Source: Kribbella pratensis (GTDB lineage: Bacteria > Actinomycetota > Actinomycetes > Propionibacteriales > Kribbellaceae). Taken from it: 64,000 nucleotides of DNA. Shown here piece after piece: positions 33,039 to 41,586 of the stretch (position 1 is its first letter; every line of letters starts with the position of its first letter). Both the position numbers and the translations under genes were made by a program. The DNA is taken from assembly GCF_004365355.1 (NCBI RefSeq), contig NZ_SODP01000005.1:492358-556357 (forward strand), written 5' to 3'. The notes under the pieces are model-generated. The model was not told the origin of the DNA, made no database searches, and saw only the letters and a program-made list of their open reading frames with translations.

Positions 33039-34571
33039 TCAGGCCGGCCGGACCGTCCCGCAGCAGCCGCCGGCTGCGAGGGCCTGCGCCGCGGGTGGCG
33101 CCTTGACGGCTGCCTCTACGTCGGCCAGCATCCGCTCGCGTTGGGCGGGGGAGATGACCCGGCCGCGGGTGACCACGGTGTGGATCTTGCGGCTGTTGCG
33201 GATGTCGGTCAGTGGGTCGGCGTCCAGCACCACGAGGTCGGCGATCTTCCGCGGTTCGACCGAGCCCAGGTCTCGTGACAGTCCCAGGAACTTGGCCGGT
33301 TCGACGGTCGCGGCGTACAGCGCCTGGCGCGGCGTGGCTCCGGCACCCACCAGGTGCTCGAGCTCGTCGTGCAGTGCGAAGCCCGGCACGGAGTACGGCG
33401 TACCCGTGTCGGTGCCGGCCAGGATCGGTACGTCGTGCGCGAAGAGTTCCCGGACGAACCGCTGCCGCCACGCCCACATCTGCTTCTGGTGGGAGATCTC
33501 CTCGGCGGTCCGGTTGGCGGCGTACAGGTTCTGGATGACGTAGTCGTAGGTGCCGATCGAGTCCTCGCTCAGGTACTTCTTGAGGTTGGGATCGAGTTGC
33601 GTGTAGTCGATCTGGTCGAGCACGTTGTGCATGGTCAGCGTCGGCGTGACCCGGGTGCGGTTGCGCCGCAGCGTGCCGAACACGTCGGCGGCGCGGGCTG
33701 GGCTGTAGGTGTTCGCGGCGATCCACTCGATCGCGTGCATCTGACGGAACCAGGAGTTGTAGTCGCCGGTCTCCACGCTGATCGCCCGTACCATCCGCCG
33801 TACCTCGGCCTCCCGCGTGGAGACGTTCAGGCCGAGCGAGTGGATGTGCTCGATGCTGCGCTGGCCGAGGTTGCTGACCTCCTTCGAGGTGAGCTCGTCC
33901 GGCCCGTGGCCGTGCACGGTCAGCCCCTGCTTGCGGGCCTCGTCGATGACTGCGGCGTACGACTCCTTGTTCAGGCGTGAGTACACCTTGATGAAGTCGG
34001 CGCCGCCGGCCTTGCTCTGCTGTACGGCGGCGCGGGCCTCGGCGGCGTCACCGACGACCAGGACGTGGAGCAGGTTCGGATCCCAGAGTGTCGGGTCGCC
34101 GTCGATGATCGGGCTGGCCACGACCATCCGCGGTCCGAGCAGCGTCCCGGCCTCGATCCGGTCCCGCCAGTCGTAGACGATCGGATCCGGAGCGGCCATC
34201 TCACGGACCAAGGTCAGACCGTTCGCGAGGTACAACGGCGGTGAGACGTGCTCGTCACCGAGGCTGTGGACGTGCATGTCGGCGAGCCCGGGGATCACAT
34301 ACTTGCCGCTGAGGTCGATCTCGACGGCGCCCCGAGGCACCGGGATCCGGCCGACCCCGACGATGCGCTCGCCGCTGATCAGGACGGTCTGGTTGCGATC
34401 GCGACGACCGGTGGCGACATCGATGACGGTGACGTTGGTGAGCGCGGTGATCTTCGGCGGCTTCACCAGCGCGGAGGCCGTGCTGGTGGTGAAGGTCCCA
34501 CCAGCGAGGACGGCGGCCCCGACGGCTCCGGCGGCGGTGTGAGCGAGGAACTGACGGCGAGAACTGTTCAT
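33039..34571 (-). CDS. Tat-exported amidohydrolase (imidazolonepropionase-like)
   Basis: 510-residue metal-dependent hydrolase. The ATG at 34571 gives a twin-arginine signal (SSRRQFLAHTAAGAVGAAVL). Metal motifs: GLADMHVHSLGD (HxH), FIKVYSRLNKESYA (Lys), TVHGHG (His), SIEHIHSLG (His), and LAGTDTGTPYSVPG (Asp). The domain order fits the amidohydrolase_1 group that includes imidazolonepropionases and Xaa-Pro/Xaa-Arg dipeptidases. C-terminal end has GGCCGTVRPA with two adjacent cysteines. Monocistronic, divergent from miaB. Substrate unknown. Confidence 0.88.
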   Translation of the reverse strand: MNSSRRQFLAHTAAGAVGAAVLAGGTFTTSTASALVKPPKITALTNVTVIDVATGRRDRNQTVLISGERIVGVGRIPVPRGAVEIDLSGKYVIPGLADMHVHSLGDEHVSPPLYLANGLTLVREMAAPDPIVYDWRDRIEAGTLLGPRMVVASPIIDGDPTLWDPNLLHVLVVGDAAEARAAVQQSKAGGADFIKVYSRLNKESYAAVIDEARKQGLTVHGHGPDELTSKEVSNLGQRSIEHIHSLGLNVSTREAEVRRMVRAISVETGDYNSWFRQMHAIEWIAANTYSPARAADVFGTLRRNRTRVTPTLTMHNVLDQIDYTQLDPNLKKYLSEDSIGTYDYVIQNLYAANRTAEEISHQKQMWAWRQRFVRELFAHDVPILAGTDTGTPYSVPGFALHDELEHLVGAGATPRQALYAATVEPAKFLGLSRDLGSVEPRKIADLVVLDADPLTDIRNSRKIHTVVTRGRVISPAQRERMLADVEAAVKAPPAAQALAAGGCCGTVRPA

Positions 34572-34672
34572 ACCCCTCACTATTGTCTGCGCGCTCCCGG
34601 TGGTCAGGGGTCGCAAGCCGCCGGTCCCCGGTAGGTTTTTGTCCACCCCGGCACGTACTCTTGGTGGCTGTT

Positions 34673-36154
34673 ATGCGTACTTACGAGGTCCGCACTTACG
34701 GGTGCCAGATGAATGTCCACGACTCCGAGCGGCTGCGCGGGCTGCTGGAGGATGCGGGCTATGTCCGCGCGCCCGAGGGCGACGAGGCCGACGTGGTCGT
34801 CTTCAACACCTGCGCGGTGCGGGAGAACGCCGACAACAAGCTGTACGGGAATCTCGGTCACCTGGCGCCGGTGAAGGCCCGTAAGCCCGGGATGCAGATC
34901 GCCGTCGGCGGGTGCCTGGCGCAGAAGGACAAGGCGTCGATCACCAAGAAGGCCCCGTGGGTCGACGTCGTGTTCGGCACCCACAACATCGGCTCGCTGC
35001 CGGTGCTGCTGGAGCGGGCGCGGGTCGCCGAGGAGTCCCAGGTCGAGATCCTGGAGTCGCTCGACGTCTTCCCGTCGACCTTGCCGACGCGGCGCGAATC
35101 GGCGTACTCCGCCTGGGTCTCGGTCAGCGTGGGCTGCAACAACACCTGCACGTTCTGCATCGTCCCGTCGCTGCGCGGCCGCGAGAAGGACCGCCGCCCC
35201 GGTGACGTGCTCGCCGAGGTCGAGGCGCTGGTCGCCGAGGGCGTGCTCGAGGTGACGCTGCTCGGGCAGAACGTGAACTCGTACGGCGTGGAGTTCGGCG
35301 ACCGGTTCGCGTTCGGCAAACTGCTGCGTGCCTGTGGGGAGATCGACGGGCTGGAGCGCGTGCGGTTCACGTCGCCGCACCCGCGGGACTTCACCGCGGA
35401 CGTGATCGAGGCGATGGCCGAGACGCCGAACGTGATGCCCTCGCTACACATGCCGCTGCAGTCGGGTTCGGACACCGTGCTGAAGGCGATGCGGCGTTCT
35501 TATCGCCGGGACCGGTACTTGAAGATCATCGAAGACGTGCGGGCCGCGATGCCGGATGCGGCGATCACGACCGACATCATCGTCGGGTTCCCGGGGGAGA
35601 CCGAAGAGGACTTCCAGGGCACGCTCGACGTGGTCCGGCAGGCCCGGTTCGCGGGTGCGTTCACCTTCCAGTACTCGAAGCGTCCCGGGACGCCGGCCGA
35701 GTCGATGGAGGATCAGGTCCCGCGCGACGTCGTCCAGGATCGATACGAGCGGCTCGTCGCGCTGCAGGACGAAATGGCTTGGGACGAGAACAAGAAGATG
35801 GTCGGCCGGACCGTCGAGGTGCTCGTCGCCGAGGGGGAGGGGCGCAAGGACGCCACCACTCACCGGCTCAGCGGTCGCGCCCGCGACAACCGACTCGTCC
35901 ACTTCGCGTTGCCGACCGAGGTCGAGACGCCCCGACCGGGCGATGTGGTCACGGTCGAGGTCACGTACGCCGCGCCCCATCACCTGAACGCGGACGTGTT
36001 CGGCGCCGTACGCCGCACTCGCGCCGGCGACGCCTGGGAGCGAGCACAGGATGCCCCGGCCGGCTCGGCTGCTGCGCCCGGCGTGATGCTCGGCATGCCG
36101 ACCGTCGGCGCCAAGCTCTTGGAGCCTGCGACGAACGGCTGCCAGGTCGGATGA
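34673..36154 (+). CDS. miaB: tRNA-2-methylthio-N6-dimethylallyladenosine37 synthase
   Basis: Radical-SAM methylthiotransferase that adds the ms2 group to i6A37 made by MiaA. ATG at 34673 (MRTYEVRTYGCQMNVHDSER). Auxiliary-cluster cysteines in YGCQMN, FNTCAVREN and GGCLAQ; radical-SAM cluster CNNTCTFC; TRAM domain in the last third (VEVLVAEGEGRKDATTHR). 493 residues, full length. Partner miaA lies about 5.4 kb downstream on the same strand, separated by accessory genes. Stop overlaps the next gene (ATGA). Confidence 0.96.
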   Translation: MRTYEVRTYGCQMNVHDSERLRGLLEDAGYVRAPEGDEADVVVFNTCAVRENADNKLYGNLGHLAPVKARKPGMQIAVGGCLAQKDKASITKKAPWVDVVFGTHNIGSLPVLLERARVAEESQVEILESLDVFPSTLPTRRESAYSAWVSVSVGCNNTCTFCIVPSLRGREKDRRPGDVLAEVEALVAEGVLEVTLLGQNVNSYGVEFGDRFAFGKLLRACGEIDGLERVRFTSPHPRDFTADVIEAMAETPNVMPSLHMPLQSGSDTVLKAMRRSYRRDRYLKIIEDVRAAMPDAAITTDIIVGFPGETEEDFQGTLDVVRQARFAGAFTFQYSKRPGTPAESMEDQVPRDVVQDRYERLVALQDEMAWDENKKMVGRTVEVLVAEGEGRKDATTHRLSGRARDNRLVHFALPTEVETPRPGDVVTVEVTYAAPHHLNADVFGAVRRTRAGDAWERAQDAPAGSAAAPGVMLGMPTVGAKLLEPATNGCQVG

Positions 36155-36864
36155 CGCAAACCCCCGCCCCGCAGGACCCATCGGTCCCCACCCTTTCCTC
36201 GCTCCTTCCGGCTGGCGCCGAGCCGTTCGCGTTCGGCCGGGACGCGGATGTGTACCACGTAGACGACCAATGGGTGCTGCGGCGCTACCGCGACGGGCAC
36301 CCGGTTCGCGATGAAGCCGACTTCATGCGGCACGTCGCGAAGTACGGGTACCCGGTCCCCGCCGTCCGCGAGATCGAGGGCGCGGACATGATCGTCCAGC
36401 GCCTCGACGGTCTGACGCTCGGCGACGCGGCGATCGCCGGCGACCTCAGCGCGACCGAGATCGGGACGATCCACGCCGACCTCCACCGCCGGTTGCAGGC
36501 AATCCCGGTCCCGAGCGGTACGCCGGGCCTCGTCGTCGTCCACGGCGACCTGCACCCGCTCAACGTGATGGCCACCGCCGCCGGCCCGGTCGTCATCGAC
36601 TGGCGCAACGCCCGCGAGGGGCTCGCCGAGTTCGACGTGGCACTGACCGCCATCATCTTCGCCCAGGTCGTCTTCGACCCGGCATACGCCGAACTCGCCG
36701 ACCTCCTCCGCGAGGCCCTGGGCGTCTACCTAGCCGCCTCCATCGACCCCACCCCCGGCCTACCCGGCGCTTTGGAATACCGCAGCAACAACCCGACCCT
36801 CACCCCCGAGGAGCTCGCCCTCCTCCCCGCCCAGGAAAAGCTGATCCGGTCGTATCTGCGCTAA
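36151..36864 (+). CDS. Aminoglycoside-phosphotransferase-like kinase
   Basis: 237-residue APH/choline-kinase-fold protein. Catalytic loop VVHGDLHPLNVM (Asp and Asn), followed by VVIDWRNAREGLAEFD, the metal-binding Asp. Conserved lysine region is weak (WVLRRYRDGHPV). It starts with an ATGA overlap on miaB and ends inside the left arm of an 18-bp inverted repeat. No antibiotic cluster is nearby, so it is probably a metabolite or tRNA-related kinase; substrate unknown. Confidence 0.85.
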   Translation: MTQTPAPQDPSVPTLSSLLPAGAEPFAFGRDADVYHVDDQWVLRRYRDGHPVRDEADFMRHVAKYGYPVPAVREIEGADMIVQRLDGLTLGDAAIAGDLSATEIGTIHADLHRRLQAIPVPSGTPGLVVVHGDLHPLNVMATAAGPVVIDWRNAREGLAEFDVALTAIIFAQVVFDPAYAELADLLREALGVYLAASIDPTPGLPGALEYRSNNPTLTPEELALLPAQEKLIRSYLR

Positions 36865-36951
36865 CGACAGGAGGTAGTCGCCTCCGAGGCGCCGCGGCAG
36901 CCTGGTGCACGCTGACCGATCGTTGCCCGGGGCACTACCTCCTGTCGTTAG
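36861..36951. repeat. Perfect 18-bp inverted repeat with 55-nt spacer between convergent genes
   Basis: Left arm CTAACGACAGGAGGTAGT (36861-36878) contains the stop codon of the phosphotransferase gene. Right arm ACTACCTCCTGTCGTTAG (36934-36951) ends three bases from the next gene's stop. The 55-base spacer holds a smaller CGCCTC/GAGGCG palindrome at 36879-36891. It is too long and regular for an ordinary terminator, though it may act as a bidirectional one. The left arm contains a full Shine-Dalgarno sequence. Confidence 0.8.
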
Positions 36952-36954
36952 ACG

Positions 36955-38808
36955 TCAGGCGTTGAGGAATTGGGATGGTTTGAGGGCTCGGGTGACGATG
37001 CGGAGTTCGCCGATGTTGCCGGCGAAGCCCTGGTCGACGGTGTTGGCGTAGTGGCCGGCGGCGATCAGCCACGGCTTGCCGGCGGTTGCGAGGCCGTTGG
37101 ACGGGGTCGCAGGGTTGCGCAGCAGCTCCGAGGAGTCGACGTACACGATGCTGTGGCGGCCGTCGTTCACGATCGCCAGGTGGAACCAGCGCCCGGCCAC
37201 CTGCTCGTGACCCCAGTTCGTGAACGTGTCGTTCTTGTCGAACGGGTACACCGCCCACTGCACCTGCCGCCCGCCCGAGAACCCGAGCTTCGCCGCCGGC
37301 TCATCCGGGTCGCTGCCCGTCTTGCCCGCGTCGCGTCCGGTGCCGAGCCGGGTGAACAGTCCCTCCCACGAGTGATCCTGCCCGTCGTCGGCCAGCTTCA
37401 CGAACGCCTCGATCGTGTACCCGCCCTTGAACGTCATCGCGTTGAGCGGCGCGTCGTCGACGGTCTGCAGGTACCCGCCGCGGGCAGGGTTCTTGTTGCC
37501 CGGGAACAGCCAGCTCGCGTGGCCGGGCTGATCCGGGTGGAACTCGCTGCTCGCGGTTGGTACGTCGCTCGACAGCTGCTTGCGGACGAGGTGGTTGCCC
37601 TTACCTGACTGGTCGATCACCTGATCCGTGACCGGTCCGTCGAAGCGCCAGTACGCCGCCGTACCGGGAATCAGCAGCTGCGACGCCGGCCGCGCCGGCC
37701 GGACCGGAACCGGTGCGAATCTGGCGAACCGTTGCTCGAAGTCGATCGGGATGCTGAAGCGGTTGACGTCATCGGTCAGCTCGATCTCGAGCTCTTCGAG
37801 TTCGTTGCGCTTGGCCGGGTCCTGGCCCATGATCCACGGCGAGATCGTCTCGACGTCGATCGTGTTCCGGGCCAGGTCGAAGTGGTACAGCCGCACCATG
37901 CCCGATCCGCCGTAGAACCGGTCCTGGTAGTTGGTGATGTGCAGGTGCACGTCGTTGCCCGCCGCGTTCTTCCGCGTGACCCGGCCGGGCGGCCAGTAGT
38001 GCCCGTTCATCGTGATGAAGATCTGGTCGTTGCCGTCGATCAGCTGGTCCCAGACACGGTTGCCCTGGTCGCTGAAGTAGGCCGTCGGATCGCCCGCGTC
38101 GGCGTACACGATCTCGTGCGTGGTCAGGATGACCGGCAGCTTCGGGTGCTTGGCGATCACGTCGCGGGCCCATGCAAAGCTCGCGTCGGACGGGCGCCAG
38201 TCCATTGCCAGCAGCAACCATTGCCGCCCGCCCGCGCGGAACACGTGGTACGAGTTGTACCCGTTCGCCGTCGATCCGCCGTACGTCGGCATCCAGCGGA
38301 ACCGCCGCGGGCTGAACGTGTCGAGGTACGGCGACGGGCCGCGGGTGTCGTCCTTCGACCCGTCGATGTCGTGGTTGCCGGCCAGCACGGAGTACGGGAA
38401 GCGGGCGCGGTCGAGGATCTTGAAGACCGGGTCGGCCTGCGCGAACTCCATCGCCAGCGCGTTCTCGGTGACGTCACCGAGGTGCGCCATGAACACGATG
38501 TTCTCGTCGGTGCGATTGTCGATCAGCCAGTTGAACGTTGCCGTGAGCGGCGCGGGGTCCCCCCGGTCCTGGTCGAACTGGTACTGCGTGTCCGGCACGA
38601 TCGCGAGCGTGAACCGTGGGTGCTCGGTGTCGGTCCGCCCGGCCGTCCTGCCGCCGCTCACCGCAGTTGCGCTCGCGCCCGTCGCGTCAGCAATGGTCGC
38701 TGCGGCGTTGCCCGTGCTCAGGGCGCCTGAGGTGAAGACCGCACCCGCGCCGAGCGCGCCCGCCTGCAACAGCTTCCGCCGGCTCGTCCCGTCGTACCGC
38801 TCGTTCAT
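36955..38808 (-). CDS. Tat-exported calcineurin-like phosphoesterase with LamG-type domain
   Basis: 617-residue secreted protein. Twin-arginine signal TSRRKLLQAGALGAGAVF at the N-terminus. Metallophosphatase domain about residues 65-320 with the usual metal ligands: IVPDTQ, HLGDVTEN, LAGNHDIDG, ILTTHEIV and NGHYWPPG. The C-terminal part (about 390-617) looks like a concanavalin/LamG-type jelly roll (GGYTIEAFVKLADD, WFHLAIVNDGRHSIVYVD). Probably an extracellular phosphodiesterase or phosphatase with a carbohydrate-binding domain. Stop lies next to the 18-bp inverted repeat. Confidence 0.9.
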   Translation of the reverse strand: MNERYDGTSRRKLLQAGALGAGAVFTSGALSTGNAAATIADATGASATAVSGGRTAGRTDTEHPRFTLAIVPDTQYQFDQDRGDPAPLTATFNWLIDNRTDENIVFMAHLGDVTENALAMEFAQADPVFKILDRARFPYSVLAGNHDIDGSKDDTRGPSPYLDTFSPRRFRWMPTYGGSTANGYNSYHVFRAGGRQWLLLAMDWRPSDASFAWARDVIAKHPKLPVILTTHEIVYADAGDPTAYFSDQGNRVWDQLIDGNDQIFITMNGHYWPPGRVTRKNAAGNDVHLHITNYQDRFYGGSGMVRLYHFDLARNTIDVETISPWIMGQDPAKRNELEELEIELTDDVNRFSIPIDFEQRFARFAPVPVRPARPASQLLIPGTAAYWRFDGPVTDQVIDQSGKGNHLVRKQLSSDVPTASSEFHPDQPGHASWLFPGNKNPARGGYLQTVDDAPLNAMTFKGGYTIEAFVKLADDGQDHSWEGLFTRLGTGRDAGKTGSDPDEPAAKLGFSGGRQVQWAVYPFDKNDTFTNWGHEQVAGRWFHLAIVNDGRHSIVYVDSSELLRNPATPSNGLATAGKPWLIAAGHYANTVDQGFAGNIGELRIVTRALKPSQFLNA

Positions 38809-38878
38809 CGCCCCACGCTCCCAAGCTCGCTGACACCGCAGCGAACACTAGAGCCCGGGGCGTCCAGGAACGGTGAAC

Positions 38879-39334
38879 TCAGGCGAAACCCTGGGCGATC
38901 ACCGCAGGAAGCCCACGCCCGTCGGCCACCGCAGCCAGCACGCGCGCCTCGTGCGGCACCAGCGGCTCAGGCAACTTGTCCAGCGAGTACCACTCCAGCC
39001 CCGCGGCCTTCTCCGGCTCCATCAACCGCGGCTCGCCCGTCCACTTCGACGCCATGAAGAAGAAGTCCACCCGCTCATCGATCGGATCCCCGTTCCCACC
39101 CGTCCGATGCATCGCCGTCACCGGCACCAGATCCGCCGGATCGACGTCCAGCCCCACCTCTTCCTTCAACTCCCGCACCGCCGCCGCGATCGCCGACTCA
39201 CCCTGCTCCACATGCCCCGCCGGCACCGCCCAATACCCATCCATGTAGCCGGTATTGGCCCGCAGCAACAACAACACCTCGTCCCCTCGCCGCACCACCA
39301 CATACGCCGCCGGCACCACCCGAAACCGATCCAT
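38879..39334 (-). CDS. Nudix hydrolase
   Basis: 151-residue Nudix-fold pyrophosphohydrolase. The box is complete: GHVEQGESAIAAAVRELKEE then VGL (G-x5-E-x7-REL-x-EE-x-GL). Starts MDRFRVVPAAYVVV. Substrates of this subgroup are oxidised or waste nucleotides or NDP derivatives, not predictable from sequence. Between the phosphoesterase and a GNAT gene on the same strand with gaps of about 40 to 70 bases; may be transcribed alone or with the GNAT gene. Confidence 0.92.
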   Translation of the reverse strand: MDRFRVVPAAYVVVRRGDEVLLLLRANTGYMDGYWAVPAGHVEQGESAIAAAVRELKEEVGLDVDPADLVPVTAMHRTGGNGDPIDERVDFFFMASKWTGEPRLMEPEKAAGLEWYSLDKLPEPLVPHEARVLAAVADGRGLPAVIAQGFA

Positions 39335-39375
39335 GCAAGCACCCTAAACACCCCTACCGACACGGGGCCTGAAGG

Positions 39376-39966
39376 TCAGCCGGCTGTGACGGTTTTACTC
39401 ATCACGCAGTGGTTCTTGCCCTTGGGGCGCAGGTAGGTGAAGCCGGCGTGTTCGAAGAGGGAGCGGGTGCCGTTGTAGAGGAAGGAGGCGGTGATCTTCT
39501 TGCCGTCGGTGTCCTGGGGGTAGGCCTCGACGACTCCGCCGCCGGCCTGGGCGATGAGGTCGAGGGCGCCGCGGAGGGCGACGGCTGAGACGCCTTGGCG
39601 GCGGTAGTTGCGGTCGGTGAAGAAGCAGGTGAGGCGGTAGTCCGGCGGGCGGTCCATGCCGGCCTCGTACTCCTTGCGGTGGTTGATGTTCGGCAGTTCG
39701 ACCGGCGGGCCGTACTCGAGCCAACACACCGCGAGCTCACCGTCGAACACGAGCGCCGCATGCGCACGCCCCTCCATCACGAGCCGATGCTTGAGCTCGC
39801 GGTTGCTGTCGGCCTCGAACGTCTTCTCTTCGTGCATGGTGTGGAAGTACGTGCACCAGCACCCACCCCACACCCCGTTATGGCGTTCCGCCAACGCCGC
39901 GAACGCATCCCATGTCTCGGGCCCGAGCGCCCGGACCGTCAACTGCTCGACGTCCACCTTGACCAT
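39376..39966 (-). CDS. GNAT-family acetyltransferase
   Basis: 196-residue protein with a GNAT core in the second half: YRLTCFFTDRNYRRQGVSAVALRGAL contains motif A (RRQGV), and FEHAGFTYLRPKGKN is the C-terminal strand. The N-terminal half has an unusual Trp/Cys-rich VWGGCWCTYFH, seen in a small-molecule GNAT subgroup. ATG at 39966. No partner gene indicates the substrate. Confidence 0.82.
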   Translation of the reverse strand: MVKVDVEQLTVRALGPETWDAFAALAERHNGVWGGCWCTYFHTMHEEKTFEADSNRELKHRLVMEGRAHAALVFDGELAVCWLEYGPPVELPNINHRKEYEAGMDRPPDYRLTCFFTDRNYRRQGVSAVALRGALDLIAQAGGGVVEAYPQDTDGKKITASFLYNGTRSLFEHAGFTYLRPKGKNHCVMSKTVTAG

Positions 39967-40009
39967 GACCTGAGCGTACGACCCTATCCGGACGATCTAC
40001 GTCCGGAAG

Positions 40010-40747
40010 TCAGATCACATACGTCGCGCCGGGTACGGCGTGCTCGACCGGACCCTCGAACCGGGTCGCCGCCCGCGCCGCTGCCTCCGCGGGAGCGATC
40101 GACCGGCCTACGTGCGTGACGATCAGACGGCCGGCTCCCGCCGCGGTCTCGCCTGCTTGTTCGGGCGTGTGGTGTCCGTCTTCGGTGCCGTCCGCCTCAC
40201 ACAGCAGTACGTCGCACCCGTCCGCCAGCTCGCTGAGTGCGGTGCACGGCGCGCTGTCGCCGGAGTACACGAGCGATCGCCCCGCACTCTCCATGCGTAC
40301 GGCGAACGCCGGCATCCCGTGCTCGACGGCACGCGTAGTGAGCTGGACCGCGCCGATCGTTGCCTCGTGCCCGTCGTACAACTCGGTGATCGCGAAAGCG
40401 GACTCGATCGGACTACGCGTCGGGCCGTTGGTGAGAAAGCCGGCCAGCCGGTCCGCGATCCCTGGCGGGCCGTAGAGGGGAATCGGCGCGCGCAAGGTGA
40501 TGTCGGCGTACAGCGCTCCGTAGTACGCCGTCAGCAGGTCGGCACTGTGATCGGCATGGAGATGCGAAATCCAGATCGCGTCCAGCTCGTCGAGTCGCGC
40601 GTGACGCTGAAGGGGGCCGAGCGTCCCCGTGCCCGCATCCATCCAGATCCGCGTCCGGCCCGCGGTCACCAGGTACCCGGAGCACGGGTTCCCCACCGCC
40701 GGGTACGGCGTCGCACAGCCGAGCACCGTCAACACCAGAGAGCCCAT
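40010..40747 (-). CDS. MBL-fold metal-dependent hydrolase
   Basis: 245-residue metallo-beta-lactamase-fold protein of the RNase Z/ElaC-like small group. Metal motif SHLHADHSADL, second His in EHGMPAFAVR, Asp in LVYSGDSAPC, and late His in IVTHVGRS. It starts MGSLVLTVLGCATPYPAVGNP. The C-terminal exosite of true RNase Z is not apparent, so a phosphodiesterase or lactonase role is as likely. Monocistronic between the GNAT gene and the antitoxin gene. Confidence 0.9.
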   Translation of the reverse strand: MGSLVLTVLGCATPYPAVGNPCSGYLVTAGRTRIWMDAGTGTLGPLQRHARLDELDAIWISHLHADHSADLLTAYYGALYADITLRAPIPLYGPPGIADRLAGFLTNGPTRSPIESAFAITELYDGHEATIGAVQLTTRAVEHGMPAFAVRMESAGRSLVYSGDSAPCTALSELADGCDVLLCEADGTEDGHHTPEQAGETAAGAGRLIVTHVGRSIAPAEAAARAATRFEGPVEHAVPGATYVI

Positions 40748-40801
40748 CCGAGGATCCTAAGCAGCCAGCAGGGCCGGAACGATCGAGCGGTAGGCATGGC
40801 G

Positions 40802-40832
40802 AAGGGCCGCAAGCTGGGTGCTTGCGGCCCTT
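40802..40832. terminator. Terminator behind the MT0933-type antitoxin gene
   Basis: AAGGGCCGCAAGC (40802-40814), loop TGGGT, GCTTGCGGCCCTT (40820-40832): perfect 13-bp stem, ten bases behind the stop at 40842 on the minus strand. Confidence 0.8.
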
Positions 40833-40841
40833 ACGGGGGGA

Positions 40842-41087
40842 TCAGGCGGACTGGTTCGGCTTGTCCGGGATGTCGTCGTTCTGGCCGTCCAGGTTGTCCA
40901 ACCCGTCCTTGGCCTTCTCGACGCCGGTGTCGATCTTGTCGCCGTACTTGCCGCCCGTCTTCTCGTCGACGAAGTCACCGGCCTTGTCCAGACCTTCACC
41001 GACCTTGTCGCCGTGCTCGTTGACCAGGTCAGTGGCCTTGTCCTTCAGGTCCTCGGCCTTGCCCTTGAACTTGTCGAAGATGCCCAT
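40842..41087 (-). CDS. MT0933/Rv0909-type small antitoxin-like protein
   Basis: 81-residue, strongly charged helical protein: GIFDKFKGKAEDLKDKATDL, then DKVGEGLDKAGDFVDEKTGG and YGDKIDTGVEKAKDGLDNL, matching the MT0933_antitox family (Rv0909). In Mycobacterium the partner toxin Rv0910 is an SRPBCC-fold protein next door; no such gene is seen here, so toxin-antitoxin function is uncertain. The ATG at 41087 has GGGAG upstream; the ATG at 41102 has no room for a ribosome site. The next gene upstream on this strand is another small charged protein. Confidence 0.8.
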   Translation of the reverse strand: MGIFDKFKGKAEDLKDKATDLVNEHGDKVGEGLDKAGDFVDEKTGGKYGDKIDTGVEKAKDGLDNLDGQNDDIPDKPNQSA

Positions 41088-41207
41088 CTCGGGGGCTCCC
41101 ATTCCTGCGTAGTTGAGTGCTTACAGACAGCTAGCGGTGATCTTCGCACCTGCAACACCCGAACTGTGGGACCTCCGCGAGCGCCATGCTGACGCGCGTC
41201 GGACGGC

Positions 41208-41432
41208 TCAGACGCCGTCGCCCGACGGCTCCGACTCTACGTCGCCGCCGCTGTCTTCACTCTCGTCACCGGTGGATTCGACATCGCCACCGCTGAACTC
41301 GACGTCGCCGCCGCTCTTCTGCGCCTCGACATCGCCGCCGCTGCGCTTCGCGGCCGCCAGGTCGTCGACTTCTTCCCCCAGGCCGAGCGCGTCCTTGGCC
41401 GCGTCCGACTCTTCCTCGAACCCATTCGTCAC
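41208..41432 (-). CDS. Small acidic SGGDVE-repeat protein
   Basis: 74-residue very acidic protein. The start is a GTG at 41432 (cac at 41430-41432) with an excellent GGGAGGAA ribosome site seven bases upstream. After VTNGFEEESDAAKDALGLGE the second half repeats SGGDVE or GGDVE five times (KRSGGDVEAQ, KSGGDVEF, SGGDVES, SGGDVESEP). No signal peptide, cysteine or known domain. It lies 120 bases upstream of the antitoxin-like gene on the same strand and divergent from miaA. Function unknown; the repeat, ribosome site and composition argue it is real. Confidence 0.65.
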   Translation of the reverse strand: MTNGFEEESDAAKDALGLGEEVDDLAAAKRSGGDVEAQKSGGDVEFSGGDVESTGDESEDSGGDVESEPSGDGV

Positions 41433-41467
41433 GTGCGTTCCTCCCGTAGAAATGTTTCCAGCTCCAG

Positions 41468-41484
41468 GTGTTCTTACCGAACAC
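41468..41484. promoter_or_regulatory. Operator-like palindrome between the acidic-protein gene and miaA
   Basis: GTGTTC-N5-GAACAC (41468-41473 and 41479-41484), a perfect 6-bp inverted repeat 36 bases upstream of the acidic-protein GTG and about 100 upstream of miaA. Half-site order is opposite to that of the actinobacterial LexA box. Regulator unknown. Confidence 0.4.
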
Positions 41485-41586
41485 GCAGGGTCATCCACAA
41501 GACCGGTCTGCACCTCTTGGCGAACTCTTGGAGTGACGGCCGGGGCGGTGGGGCGGCGAAGGCACCAGCACTGCGAGACTGGACCG

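Noticed and set aside
41468..41484. LexA/SOS box
   Set aside because: The half-sites are in the order GTTC..GAAC with five bases between; actinobacterial LexA boxes are GAAC-N4-GTTC.
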